From Bacteroidales bacterium (lineage in GTDB: Bacteria; Bacteroidota; Bacteroidia; Bacteroidales; ML635J-15): a stretch of 64,000 nt of DNA. Location of the stretch: positions 80,114 to 144,113 of the forward strand of contig QKHS01000015.1 in the NCBI GenBank assembly GCA_003249955.1, in the 5' to 3' direction. The notes below the pieces were generated by a model. It had not been told where the DNA came from and ran no database searches. It worked only from the letters and a program-made list of their open reading frames with translations. Of this stretch, positions 34,704 through 44,120 are shown one piece after another. Made by a program: the position numbers and the translations under genes. The first letter of the stretch is position 1. Each line of letters starts with the position of its first letter.

Positions 34704-36245
34704 ATGGGAACATTAACAATAATTATGATTGCGGCAGGAGCCTTTTTGGGCGGAGGAGTGATTTCGTACTTTGCATGGGATAAAGCTCTGGTGAAAAAGA
34801 AAAATACAATAATAAGCGAAGCTATAAGCGAAGCTGAAGTAACCAGAAAAGAAAAAGAATTACAGGCAAAAGAAAAATATCTTCAATTAAAATCTGAACA
34901 CGATAGGAATTTTAACGAAAAAAATCAAAAAATAGCGGCTGCTGAGACAAAATTACAACAACGCGAAGCTACCATTACTTCGAGAATTGAAGAAACTCAA
35001 AGAATGAAAAAAGAACTTGAAGTAATTCGTGAGAACCTTGACAAACAATTGGAACGTGTCGAGAAAAAAAGTGAAGAACTGGAAAAAGCACACAGAGAAC
35101 AGGTAGAAAAACTGGAATCTCTTTCGGGACTTTCGGCCGAAGAAGCAAAAAAGGAATTAATGGAATCTTTGCAGGAAAATGCAAAATCAGAAGCAATAGG
35201 TTTGATTAATGAAATAATTGATGAAGCCAAGATGACTGCAAATAAAGAAGCTAAAAAGATTGTACTGGAAACAATCCAGCGTGTTGCTACAGAGACAGCC
35301 ATTGAAAATGCAGTTACTGTTTTTCATATCGAAAGTGATGAACTTAAAGGTCGTATTATCGGTCGTGAAGGCCGTAATATCAGAGCTCTGGAAGCTGCTA
35401 CCGGCGTTGAGATAGTAGTTGACGATACTCCTGAAGCTATTTTACTTTCTGCATTTGACCCGGTTCGCCGCGAAATAGCAAGATTATCTCTCCATCAGTT
35501 GGTAACAGACGGAAGAATCCACCCTGCACGTATCGAAGAGGTGGTTAACAAAACAAAAAAACAAATCGAAGAAGAAATTATCGAAATAGGTAAACGTACC
35601 ACAATTGACCTGGGGGTTCATGGGTTACATCCTGAATTGATAAGAATGATAGGTAAAATGAAATACCGTTCATCTTACGGGCAAAACCTGTTGCAACACT
35701 CACGCGAAGTAGCAAACCTTTGCGCTATTATGGCATCTGAATTAGGCCTGAATCCTAAAATCGCAAAACGTGCCGGGTTACTCCACGATATTGGTAAAGT
35801 TGCAGACGAGGAACCGGAATTGCCACACGCAGTTTATGGTATGAAACTCGCTGAGAAATTCAAGGAAAAACCTGAAATATGTAATGCTATCGGTGCTCAC
35901 CACGACGAAGTAGAAATGAGCAGTTTAATATCTCCTATTGTTCAGGTTTGTGATGCTATTTCCGGTGCAAGACCTGGTGCAAGACGCGAAATTGTAGAAT
36001 CTTACATCAAACGTTTGAAAGACCTCGAAGCATTGGCAATGTCATATCCCGGCGTTCTGAAAACATATGCAATTCAGGCAGGCCGTGAGTTAAGAGTAAT
36101 TGTAGGAAGCGAAAAAATAAGCGACTCAGATTCTGAAAAACTAAGTTTTGAAATTGCCAGACGTGTACAGGATGAAATGACATATCCGGGACAGGTAAAA
36201 ATTACGGTAATCCGTGAAACACGTTCGGTGAATTATGCTAAATAA
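34704..36245 (+). CDS. rny: Ribonuclease Y
   Basis: A 513-residue endoribonuclease that starts mRNA turnover. Layout: N-terminal TM helix (residues 1-22), a long coiled coil (about 30-190, rich in Glu/Lys), a KH domain ([20 protein letters not shown]) and an HD domain with the metal-binding [11 protein letters not shown] near residue 360, then a conserved C-terminal domain ([18 protein letters not shown]). Length and order match the family. Its TAA overlaps the ATG of the epimerase (TAATG), so the two are translationally coupled although functionally unrelated. Confidence 0.96.
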   Translation: MGTLTIIMIAAGAFLGGGVISYFAWDKALVKKKNTIISEAISEAEVTRKEKELQAKEKYLQLKSEHDRNFNEKNQKIAAAETKLQQREATITSRIEETQRMKKELEVIRENLDKQLERVEKKSEELEKAHREQVEKLESLSGLSAEEAKKELMESLQENAKSEAIGLINEIIDEAKMTANKEAKKIVLETIQRVATETAIENAVTVFHIESDELKGRIIGREGRNIRALEAATGVEIVVDDTPEAILLSAFDPVRREIARLSLHQLVTDGRIHPARIEEVVNKTKKQIEEEIIEIGKRTTIDLGVHGLHPELIRMIGKMKYRSSYGQNLLQHSREVANLCAIMASELGLNPKIAKRAGLLHDIGKVADEEPELPHAVYGMKLAEKFKEKPEICNAIGAHHDEVEMSSLISPIVQVCDAISGARPGARREIVESYIKRLKDLEALAMSYPGVLKTYAIQAGRELRVIVGSEKISDSDSEKLSFEIARRVQDEMTYPGQVKITVIRETRSVNYAK

Positions 36246-37234
36246 TGGATAGAGCGATTCTTACAAATAAAAAAGTTCTTGTTACCGGTGGTGCCGGATT
36301 TATCGGCTCTAACATTATTGAAAAGCTTATTGCTCAGAATAATTATGTAGTTTGCCTTGACAATCTGGCAACCGGAAAAATAAAAAACTTAAAGCCGTTT
36401 CTGAATCTCCCTGATTTTAAATTTATTAACGGGGATATACGCGATTTAGAAACCTGTAAGGCAGCATGTGAGGGCATAGACATTGTTCTTCATCAGGCTG
36501 CTTTGGGATCTGTCCCCAGATCAATCAACGACCCGATTACTACAAATCAGGTAAATATTGACGGATTTGTAAACATGCTAACCGCAGCAAGAGACAATAA
36601 AGTTAAAAGATTTGTTTATGCTGCAAGTTCATCTACATACGGAGATTCTACTGAACTGCCAAAATATGAAGATAAAATCGGGAAACCACTTTCTCCATAT
36701 GCAATTACAAAATATGTAAATGAGCTTTATGCTAAAGTTTTCGGGGACCTTTACGGGATGGAGACTATAGGGCTGAGATATTTTAACGTTTTTGGCAAAA
36801 ATCAGGACCCTGACGGGGCTTACGCGGCAGTATTTCCCAAATTCATCAAAATGATGATAAAGCACGAAGCTCCTCTTATTCATGGTGACGGGACACAATC
36901 ACGGGATTTTACCTATATTGCAAATGTTATACAGGCAAACGAACTGGCAGCTACAACCACCAATCCGTCTGCAATAAATACTGTTTTCAATGTCGCTTTT
37001 GGAGAAAGCAACAGCTTGAACGATCTAACAAAAGAGCTTACTGAAGCTTTAAGCACATTTGATCCTGAAATAGCTAAAATAAAACCTGTTTATGGTCCTG
37101 TTCGCACAGGAGACATAAAAGACTCTCTTGCGTCTGTTGATAAAGCAAAAAAAATACTTGGTTACAATCCGCTGTACAACGTTCATCAGGGAATTAAACT
37201 TGCTGTCCGTTGGTATTATGAGAATCTGAAGTAA
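36245..37234 (+). CDS. NAD-dependent UDP-sugar epimerase
   Basis: This 329-residue short-chain dehydrogenase-type epimerase has the Rossmann motif TGGAGFIGSNI (about residues 14-24), the catalytic region AASSSTYGDS and the YAITKYVNELY active-site motif, with Tyr and Lys in the YxxxK arrangement. It resembles UDP-N-acetylglucosamine 4-epimerases of the WbpP/Gne type, with GLRYFNVFGKNQDPDGAYAAV. It is likely a nucleotide-sugar supplier for the polysaccharide genes. Its start overlaps the rny stop by one base, and its last 41 bp overlap the convergent O-antigen ligase-like gene. Confidence 0.92.
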   Translation: MDRAILTNKKVLVTGGAGFIGSNIIEKLIAQNNYVVCLDNLATGKIKNLKPFLNLPDFKFINGDIRDLETCKAACEGIDIVLHQAALGSVPRSINDPITTNQVNIDGFVNMLTAARDNKVKRFVYAASSSTYGDSTELPKYEDKIGKPLSPYAITKYVNELYAKVFGDLYGMETIGLRYFNVFGKNQDPDGAYAAVFPKFIKMMIKHEAPLIHGDGTQSRDFTYIANVIQANELAATTTNPSAINTVFNVAFGESNSLNDLTKELTEALSTFDPEIAKIKPVYGPVRTGDIKDSLASVDKAKKILGYNPLYNVHQGIKLAVRWYYENLK

Positions 37235-38432
37235 AATTTGCCGAATTTTGTTTCAGCATATACATTCCGAATACTGCAAAATATGCCCTGATATCAATAA
37301 AAGAACTTGATTTCATTGAATTCAGTATCAGATAAAACAGAACAAACATACTTACATATTTGATTCCCTTGCCGTTTTTCCGGAACACCTGAATCAGGAA
37401 CAACACAAAAATTATAAAGCCTACAAAGCCTAATTCGACCAAAATTTCAAGAAAAATATTATGAGGATAGCTCCTGTGATCGTATCCTTTTTCCAGCAAG
37501 CCAAAGCTTCCTATTCCATGACCAAAGAAGAAATCATTCAGATTCGAGAATATTAACTGAACGGATAAATCAAACTGGTTTACCCTGATGTTTACAGAAT
37601 TTCCCATATTCCCGCCCGACTTTGCAGGAACCAGTAGGTTCAGCCTCATTAATGCCCGTTTGACCAGATATATTATCTCGTTGTCAAAAACCATAAAAAC
37701 GACTGATGCAACTACAAAGAAGCCGAAAAAAGCAAGAAACACTTTATACATGTCCTTTTTTATTACTCCTCTGAAAATAAATTTAATAAGCTGCCATGCA
37801 TAAAAAACGATTAATATCAAAATAACGAAAATAAGCGGCCCCCTCGCCCCCAGAACAAACATCAAGCTTATTGAGAATAAAATAAAGAATATGTTAACAT
37901 ATAAATTTTTAAATATTCTGTGATTTGAACATGCCAGTATCAAAGTATTGATTCCCAGCAATGTTGCACAAACAAGATATAATCCGCCTATAGAATCGTA
38001 CAATTCCGATTTTACACCCGGGACATAATATCTTATAAATAAGAATATGAAAAATACTGATAATCCGGACACTGCAACGGTAATTATTCTCGTGAACCTG
38101 TCTATTCTGAAATTTTTACTGAGCATAGGAAACAAAAATGCAATAAGGTTTGGTGCAAAATTCATGGTTTTAACATATGCATAATGCTCTGAAGGAGTGT
38201 AAATAAGGCTTACGGCCATCCACAAATAGAATAATATCAGAAAGACAAATGCGTATAAATTTACCCTTTCATGAACAAGTGAAATTTTTTCGTTACGATA
38301 TTTTATCACCAGGCTAAACAAAAGAAATACTGCTGTTATTATGGTAAAATCAACAGGGAAATTTATCTGATAAAAATCAAATACACTTTTAAGCGGTCCG
38401 GACAGATAAAATAGTGCAAAAATCAGTTCCAT
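37194..38432 (-). CDS. O-antigen ligase/polymerase-like membrane protein
   Basis: A 412-residue protein with about 10-12 TM segments and a large periplasmic loop that contains GHGIGSFGLLEKGYDHRSYP and then HNIFLEILVELG, the motif of O-antigen ligase/polymerase (Wzy/WaaL) proteins. It likely joins or polymerises polysaccharide repeat units. It lies 2 bp downstream of the deacetylase gene, so the two are an operon. Its 3' end overlaps the convergent epimerase by 41 bp. Confidence 0.85.
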   Translation of the reverse strand: MELIFALFYLSGPLKSVFDFYQINFPVDFTIITAVFLLFSLVIKYRNEKISLVHERVNLYAFVFLILFYLWMAVSLIYTPSEHYAYVKTMNFAPNLIAFLFPMLSKNFRIDRFTRIITVAVSGLSVFFIFLFIRYYVPGVKSELYDSIGGLYLVCATLLGINTLILACSNHRIFKNLYVNIFFILFSISLMFVLGARGPLIFVILILIVFYAWQLIKFIFRGVIKKDMYKVFLAFFGFFVVASVVFMVFDNEIIYLVKRALMRLNLLVPAKSGGNMGNSVNIRVNQFDLSVQLIFSNLNDFFFGHGIGSFGLLEKGYDHRSYPHNIFLEILVELGFVGFIIFVLFLIQVFRKNGKGIKYVSMFVLFYLILNSMKSSSFIDIRAYFAVFGMYMLKQNSANFTSDSHNTNGQQV

Positions 38433-38434
38433 GA

Positions 38435-39772
38435 TTAAATGCTTTCTGTTATTTTTTTATAAACTTCATTCCAGCCTTGCCATTCGTTTACAGACAAATT
38501 GCTGTTATGCCACAATAATACAAAATCTCCGTTATATTTTTTTGTTATTTCAGCCATTTCCAAAGCCATAGAAACCGAATTTTCTTTAGTTCCGGCACAT
38601 CTGCGTAAAGCTGTATCCATAACAATAAGAGGCCTCTCACGTAAATTCAGTTTCTCGCGGGTAACGACATTAAATACCGGATATGAAAAACAAATTCCGC
38701 TTCTGAAGCCGATATTTTCATAAAACCCTATGCTGCTGTCCGTTTTAAGACTACAATCATCCCAATCCTGCCAGCTTTGCGGATTTTTAAACCTCAGATA
38801 ATGCTGACGGCCTTCTTCAATATTATCCGAATACTTTTCCATCCGTTTTTTTTCTGACTCAAGTTGTTTTTTGTTACAGTAAGAAGAATATGAAGGATGA
38901 ATTCCTACAATATGATTCCTTGTTTTTATTCTTTCAATAGCTTTGAGAGCAGGTTCAGATCTGATATCAAAGCGCACATCTTCTTCTCCCGGCAGTCCTG
39001 GAATAAAATAGAACCTTGATTTTACGCCTTTACGATCCGAAATATCCATCAGATAATCAAAAGTATCATACACGTCTGGCTGTCCTTTAAATCTTATCCT
39101 GTAACAATCTTTCAATGTGCCGAAAAAAGTTTTTACACTTCTTCGCTTTATAATGTCTCCGGCCAAAGCTTTTACAATACCGGAAATTTTATTGTATCTG
39201 GCAATGTCATCCACATCATGGGTTAAGAAAACCTGATATTTCCTTTGCACTCCGTTACAGGATATCCCCGATTTATTTAACAACAATACCAGAAAATCAA
39301 TATATTCGTTAACTACCGGCCTTAAATGTATTGCATTTTTAACAGAAAGATTTTCCGTTTCAATAAATCTTCCGTGTGTATCCTCTTTACTTACGGCAAT
39401 TTCTTCCCATCTGGTAAGCATAAAAAACGCTCCGGCAAACAAATCATTGTCAAGTTGTAAGAATTCATCTTCTGATTTTAATCCTTTTTCGCCAAATAAT
39501 ACCGGCAGCTTAAATACATCAAGAGCGGGATAATCAGCAAATACTACAGATTCCGGGATAAGATCCGCATCTTTGTAATACGGATAGTCTTCCTTTAAAT
39601 CAGAAAAAAAAGAATCTGCAATAATAAGTCTTGAGTTTGCTTCGACAATTCTATATGACTTTACATTATCAGCAATCAACTGATATTCGAGCCCCAGAAC
39701 CTCTGAAAGAATGAAATCAAGAATATATTTCTTTTCTTTCACAAAGGAATTATGGATAAAAACTGAAATCAT
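38435..39772 (-). CDS. Polysaccharide deacetylase-like protein
   Basis: The start at 39772 (MISVFIHNSFVKEKKYILDF) is preferred to 39805 because a TAnnTTTG box lies at 39810-39803, upstream of 39772 but overlapping the longer version. An N-terminal helper domain of about 140 residues precedes a polysaccharide deacetylase-like domain with FLTHDVDDIARYNK, GIHPSYSSYCNKK, LRFKNPQSWQDWDDC and GFRSGICFSYP. It likely removes N-acetyl groups from a surface glycan or its precursor. It is first in a two-gene operon with the ligase-like protein. Confidence 0.83.
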   Translation of the reverse strand: MISVFIHNSFVKEKKYILDFILSEVLGLEYQLIADNVKSYRIVEANSRLIIADSFFSDLKEDYPYYKDADLIPESVVFADYPALDVFKLPVLFGEKGLKSEDEFLQLDNDLFAGAFFMLTRWEEIAVSKEDTHGRFIETENLSVKNAIHLRPVVNEYIDFLVLLLNKSGISCNGVQRKYQVFLTHDVDDIARYNKISGIVKALAGDIIKRRSVKTFFGTLKDCYRIRFKGQPDVYDTFDYLMDISDRKGVKSRFYFIPGLPGEEDVRFDIRSEPALKAIERIKTRNHIVGIHPSYSSYCNKKQLESEKKRMEKYSDNIEEGRQHYLRFKNPQSWQDWDDCSLKTDSSIGFYENIGFRSGICFSYPVFNVVTREKLNLRERPLIVMDTALRRCAGTKENSVSMALEMAEITKKYNGDFVLLWHNSNLSVNEWQGWNEVYKKITESI

Positions 39773-39802
39773 ATAACTAATTGCTGACAAATAATTAAAG
39801 TA

Positions 39803-39810
39803 CAAAAATA
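39803..39810 (-). promoter_or_regulatory. -7 promoter box of the deacetylase/ligase operon
   Basis: The minus strand reads TATTTTTG, an exact TAnnTTTG match, about 30 nt upstream of the ATG at 39772. Confidence 0.55.
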
Positions 39811-39873
39811 AAAAACAAAGCGGGCTTTTTCACCTCATTACAAATAATAATTAACATGATTTTGAAAATTAAC

Positions 39874-39881
39874 TAATTTTG
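39874..39881 (+). promoter_or_regulatory. -7 promoter box of the cobalamin-mutase-like gene
   Basis: TAATTTTG, an exact TAnnTTTG match, about 112 nt before the ATG at 39994. I looked in this 110-nt leader for a cobalamin riboswitch and saw no convincing B12-box. Confidence 0.5.
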
Positions 39882-39993
39882 TACAAAAATAATGAGTAAA
39901 AATTAAAGTTTATTATTCTGCAAAAGTCGTTTATCTGTTAATTAAAAAAGCCTGAATAAAAGACTTTAATAAGTACATGTAAGAATTAACAAT

Positions 39994-41673
39994 ATGTCAG
40001 AACTTACTAAAAATATTAAACCTGTTTTTATCGGTGGAGCAATAGGAAACTGTGTTCATGTTGCCGGGGTATATGATTTTTTGCGCATTGCAGAAAGCAT
40101 GGGATTTTCGACGGTATTTCTCGGAGCTGCCGTTGAACCGGATTTATTTATTAAGAAAATCATTGAGACAAATGCCGGAGTAGTATGTGTAAGTTATCGT
40201 TTAACACCTGATGCTTTAAATTCTGTTCTCGATAAATTTTTTGCAGGCATTGCAAAAAACAATCTCAGCGGGCTGACTTTTTATTTCGGAGGAACTCCCA
40301 AAGCTATTGAAGTTGCAAAAAAATACCCGTTATTCAGTGAGTTCTTTGCAGGAGAAGAGAATATTAACAACACGATAAATCTACTATCACAGTTTAGAGG
40401 CGAATCAAAAAAGATAGAAGGCAATTCTGCTTTTGAAGCCGGACCTGAACGTAAATCCATTTCGGATACAACCAGCGAAATTGCATATCTGCCATTAATC
40501 AGACATCATTTTGGTTTACCATCGCTTCCTGATACAATAAAAGGAATAGAAGAAATTGCCGGATCGGGTCTGGTAGATGTAATCTCCATAGCCACGGATC
40601 AGAATGCTCAGGAGTTTTTCTTCGATCCTGACAAGATGGATCACAATATGGACGGGACAGGTGGCGTACCTGTGAGAACCGAAGCTGATATGGAAGCTTT
40701 GTTCAACGCATCCCAAAGAGGAAACTTCCCGAGATTAAGAGTTTATTCCGGCACAAAAAATTTGCTGCAATGGGCCGAGATGAGTGTAAGAACAATTGAC
40801 AATGCCTGGGGAACAATTCCTTTATTCTGGTATTCTCAGCTTGACGGACGCTCAAAAAGACCTTTGAACGAGGCAATTGACGAGAATAAAAAAGTAATGA
40901 AATGGTATGCGGACAGGGATATTCCTGTTGAAATAAACGACTCTCACCATTGGAGTTTAAGAGAATCGTCGGATGTAACAGCAGTTGTGGATTTTTATCT
41001 GTCTGCTTTAAATGCAAAAAAGCTTGGAGTAAAAAGATATATTGCCCAGATGATGTTTAACACGCCCAGATTAACAACTCCGAAAATGGATCTGGCAAAA
41101 ATGCTGGCGAAAGACCAGCTTATATCTGAGCTTAAAGATGAAAATTTTACTTACCTGAAACAGGTTCGTGCCGGATTAACACATTTCTCACTGGACATGA
41201 ATGTTGCAAAAGGACAACTGGCGGCATCCACAATGCTTTCTCTTGCTCTTAAACCGGAGATTATTCATGTTGTTAGTTTTACAGAAGCTAACCATGCTGC
41301 AACCCCCAAAGATGTTATCGAAAGTTGCAGCATTGTAAAAGGAGTTCTTAAAAATACATGGAAAGGAATGCCGGATATGTGTCTTGATCCTGATGTAATT
41401 AAAAGAAAAGATTATCTGGTTGCAGAGGCAAAAAAAATGATAGAAATTCTGACAAACACATATTCTGCAATATCTGATGATCCTCTTACCGATTCTGTTT
41501 GTCTGGGGAAAATGGTTTATGACGGGTATCTTGATGCTCCTCAGTTACGTGGGAACCCGGCGGCATTGGGAAAAGTAAAAACCATGCCTGTAAACGGCGG
41601 ATACGATATTGTTGATGATTCCGGTAAAGTTATCAGCCATGCAGAATACTTCAGCAAATACCTGAAAAAATAA
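39994..41673 (+). CDS. Fused cobalamin-binding and glutamate-mutase-E-like protein
   Basis: A 559-residue cytoplasmic protein. Residues about 8-135 are a B12-binding Rossmann domain. At the usual DxHxxG site it reads NCVHVAG, keeping the His and Gly but with Cys in place of Asp; GFSTVFLGAAVEP then VVCVSYRLTP follow. A long C-terminal part (about 170-520) resembles the TIM-barrel catalytic subunit of glutamate mutase: RTIDNAWGTIPLFWYSQLDG, VEINDSHHWSLRES, KRYIAQMMFNTPRLTT, AKGQLAASTMLSLALKP. Glutamate mutases are normally two subunits, so a single-chain form is notable. It is 47 bp upstream of an opine-type dehydrogenase. Substrate unknown. Confidence 0.78.
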   Translation: MSELTKNIKPVFIGGAIGNCVHVAGVYDFLRIAESMGFSTVFLGAAVEPDLFIKKIIETNAGVVCVSYRLTPDALNSVLDKFFAGIAKNNLSGLTFYFGGTPKAIEVAKKYPLFSEFFAGEENINNTINLLSQFRGESKKIEGNSAFEAGPERKSISDTTSEIAYLPLIRHHFGLPSLPDTIKGIEEIAGSGLVDVISIATDQNAQEFFFDPDKMDHNMDGTGGVPVRTEADMEALFNASQRGNFPRLRVYSGTKNLLQWAEMSVRTIDNAWGTIPLFWYSQLDGRSKRPLNEAIDENKKVMKWYADRDIPVEINDSHHWSLRESSDVTAVVDFYLSALNAKKLGVKRYIAQMMFNTPRLTTPKMDLAKMLAKDQLISELKDENFTYLKQVRAGLTHFSLDMNVAKGQLAASTMLSLALKPEIIHVVSFTEANHAATPKDVIESCSIVKGVLKNTWKGMPDMCLDPDVIKRKDYLVAEAKKMIEILTNTYSAISDDPLTDSVCLGKMVYDGYLDAPQLRGNPAALGKVKTMPVNGGYDIVDDSGKVISHAEYFSKYLKK

Positions 41674-41720
41674 TTTCAGAAAGTTGTAACAGTAACAATT
41701 AATGTATTTACAAATCGAAA

Positions 41721-42815
41721 ATGAACAAAAAAATAACAATAATCGGTGGTGGAAATAACGGATTAACAATGGCTGCTCATCTTGCCATGACAGGGCATGA
41801 TGTGTGCCTGTGGAACCGTACAGCAAAGACTATTGAAAAAATATTACAAAGTTCTGAAATCAGCATTTCAGGAAAATTAAACGGCATCGCGAAACTTTCA
41901 AAAGCTACAACTGACATAGAAGAAGCTGTAAAAGATGCCGGATATATCTTCGTTACTCAACCGGCACATACACACTGCGAATTAGCAACCAAAATGGCTC
42001 CTTATATAAGCCCGGATTCAATCGTAGTTTTAAATCCGGGACGTACGTTCGGGGCACTTGAATTTTACAATACTCTTAAAAAATGTAACTGTAAAAATAT
42101 GCCGCTGGTTGCCGAAACCCAGACTATTATTTATACCTGCCGTAAATCCGGCGAAGATTCTGTAATGCTTCTCGCAATGAAAACCGGGACTTTATTATCC
42201 TGCATTAATCATCCCGACAATGAAACCGTGATAAAAATGCTACCTGAAATTTTACAGCAATTCTTCCACCCTGCCCATTCGATTATAGAAACTTCTATAG
42301 GGAATGTTGGGATGATTCTGCACTGTGCTCCGGTTTTATTAAATGCCGGCTGGATAGAAAACAAGAAAACTGAATTTCTATATTATTATGATGGCATTAC
42401 TCCGAGTATTGCAAATTTTCTTGAAAAATTAGACAAAGAAAGAGTTCTTGTTGCTTCTAAATTCGGCGTAAATGTTCCTTCTGCACAGCAATGGCTACAG
42501 GAAAGCTATCTGGTAGAGGGCGATGATCTGTATCAGTCATTGCAACAGGTTATATCATACAAAACTATTGATGCTCCAAATTCTCTGCATCACAGATATA
42601 TTTACGAAGACGTGTGTACTGGCCTCGTTCCTCTGGAAGCTGTAGGAAAAGCTCTGGGAGTGAACATGAAAATAACCACACTGTTGATTGATCTTGCAAA
42701 CGAAATTATGAATGAAGACTTCCGGAAAACAGGACGGAATGCCGAAAATCTGGGCCTGACTGACGAAATTATTGACAAGCTCATTAAAAACCCTGTAGGA
42801 TTCAGGTTTGTGTAA
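41721..42815 (+). CDS. NAD/NADP opine/octopine-type dehydrogenase
   Basis: This 364-residue enzyme has the N-terminal Rossmann motif ITIIGGGNNGLTMAAHLAMTG and a C-terminal octopine/nopaline dehydrogenase-like domain, including ETSIGNVGMILHCAPVLLNA and APNSLHHRYIYEDVCTGLVP. Opine dehydrogenases reductively condense an amino acid with an alpha-keto acid. It sits 47 bp after the mutase-like gene and is probably co-transcribed with it. Sugar-nucleotide and polysaccharide genes on both sides suggest an unusual amino-acid-derived glycan substituent, which is an inference. Confidence 0.85.
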   Translation: MNKKITIIGGGNNGLTMAAHLAMTGHDVCLWNRTAKTIEKILQSSEISISGKLNGIAKLSKATTDIEEAVKDAGYIFVTQPAHTHCELATKMAPYISPDSIVVLNPGRTFGALEFYNTLKKCNCKNMPLVAETQTIIYTCRKSGEDSVMLLAMKTGTLLSCINHPDNETVIKMLPEILQQFFHPAHSIIETSIGNVGMILHCAPVLLNAGWIENKKTEFLYYYDGITPSIANFLEKLDKERVLVASKFGVNVPSAQQWLQESYLVEGDDLYQSLQQVISYKTIDAPNSLHHRYIYEDVCTGLVPLEAVGKALGVNMKITTLLIDLANEIMNEDFRKTGRNAENLGLTDEIIDKLIKNPVGFRFV

Positions 42816-42872
42816 AGTTTAACCCCTTAAATATTCAGTAAACGTCAGTTTCAAAATCTCCTAATCTTTTAT

Positions 42873-42901
42873 TTTGAATTTATCCATTTTTCTTACCTTT
42901 G
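42873..42901 (+). promoter_or_regulatory. Two-element promoter of the ATP-grasp gene
   Basis: TTTG (42873-42876), a 17-nt spacer, then TACCTTTG (42894-42901). This is a textbook Bacteroidota promoter, 19 nt before the GTG start, so this gene can be expressed separately from the mutase/dehydrogenase pair. Confidence 0.8.
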
Positions 42902-42920
42902 TGCCTCTAAAACAGGTAAA

Positions 42921-44114
42921 GTGAAACTAGCAAAGCTATTGGAAAAAGATTATAACATCCCTGTGATTCTGGGTGGTGGTCCTAACGGATTAGGCCTTGC
43001 CCGCAGTCTGGGTGCAGAAGGAATTAATTCTGTATTGACAGATGTTAAGAAAAATTTCAGCTTCAGTTCAAAATATGTTGCCGGGCTTGAGTGTCCGCAT
43101 CCCTCACACGAAGATGAGTTTATCGGGTTTCTTACAGATCTGGGCAAAAAGATGAAGAAAAAAGCTGTACTTTTTGTTACCAACGATCACTGGATGATAC
43201 CGGTAAGTAAAAATCAGTCCATTTTATCGGAATATTATCTTTTCACAATGTCGGAATGGAGCGTAATAGAATCCTGCACAGACAAAAGGAAGATGTACGG
43301 AATTGCTGAAAAATCAGGAATAAACTGTCCAAAAACTTTCTACCTCGACGACATTGCAGACATTAAAAATATATACGAAGAAATTCCTTATCCGTGTATC
43401 CTTAAACCGGTTATAACACTTGACTTTGCGGATAAATTAAAGTCAAAAGCCAGAGTATTTAATTTGCATAACCGGGAAGAACTTGAGAATCTTGTATCCC
43501 GGATAATAAATGCAGATTTAAGAAACCGGGAAATTGTAGTTCAGGAATATATCCCCGGCGGAATAGAAACTCTTTACACCATAACAACATACTCAGACAA
43601 AAATGCTGATATTGTTGCATGGTCAACAGGACACAAACTGAGGCAACGCCCGCCGGATGCCGGCACCATCATTTCGGGTAGGGTTATACCGGAACCAAGA
43701 CTTCTGGAACCGGCAACAAAACTGATAAAAAACTCGGGCTTTTTTGGAATTGCAAACACCGAGTTCAAATATGACAAACGTGACGACACGTACAAACTGA
43801 TTGAAATAAACCCAAGGCCCGGGAAATGGAATTACTCGGTAATGGCCAGCGGAATAAATATGCCATACATGATTCTTAACGAATTGCTCGGTAAAAAACA
43901 AAATACTGTCGTCAGCAGTCCGAAAGAATTAATCTGGTTATGTTTTGTAGAGGATTTCTACAATTCTGTTCTTGGAGGCTTTAAAAGAAAAGGGTATCCT
44001 GAATTTCAGCTAAGCCCCGGAAAATACTGCAAGTCAATCAGAGGTAAGAAAGTCGATGCTATTTTCAATTTTAAAGACATTAAACCTGGTCTGAGTTATT
44101 TGCTTAATCCATAA
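42921..44114 (+). CDS. ATP-grasp ligase
   Basis: A 397-residue protein beginning at GTG 42921. It has an N-terminal pre-ATP-grasp domain (IPVILGGGPNGLGLARSLGA) and an ATP-grasp core with YPCILKPV (about residues 157-164), EIVVQEYIPGG, and the metal-binding IEINPRPGKWN. The fold fits carboxylate-amine/thiol ligases, as in CarB-like and peptide-type ligases. Inside a polysaccharide locus it could attach an amino acid or other acid to a sugar amine. Its own two-element promoter lies just upstream. It is followed by the flippase 6 bp downstream. Confidence 0.85.
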   Translation: MKLAKLLEKDYNIPVILGGGPNGLGLARSLGAEGINSVLTDVKKNFSFSSKYVAGLECPHPSHEDEFIGFLTDLGKKMKKKAVLFVTNDHWMIPVSKNQSILSEYYLFTMSEWSVIESCTDKRKMYGIAEKSGINCPKTFYLDDIADIKNIYEEIPYPCILKPVITLDFADKLKSKARVFNLHNREELENLVSRIINADLRNREIVVQEYIPGGIETLYTITTYSDKNADIVAWSTGHKLRQRPPDAGTIISGRVIPEPRLLEPATKLIKNSGFFGIANTEFKYDKRDDTYKLIEINPRPGKWNYSVMASGINMPYMILNELLGKKQNTVVSSPKELIWLCFVEDFYNSVLGGFKRKGYPEFQLSPGKYCKSIRGKKVDAIFNFKDIKPGLSYLLNP

Positions 44115-44120
44115 TCTGAC

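Noticed and set aside
39806..39993. Possible cobalamin riboswitch upstream of the mutase-like gene
   Set aside because: No B12-box-like core or matching stems were seen in the 110-nt leader.
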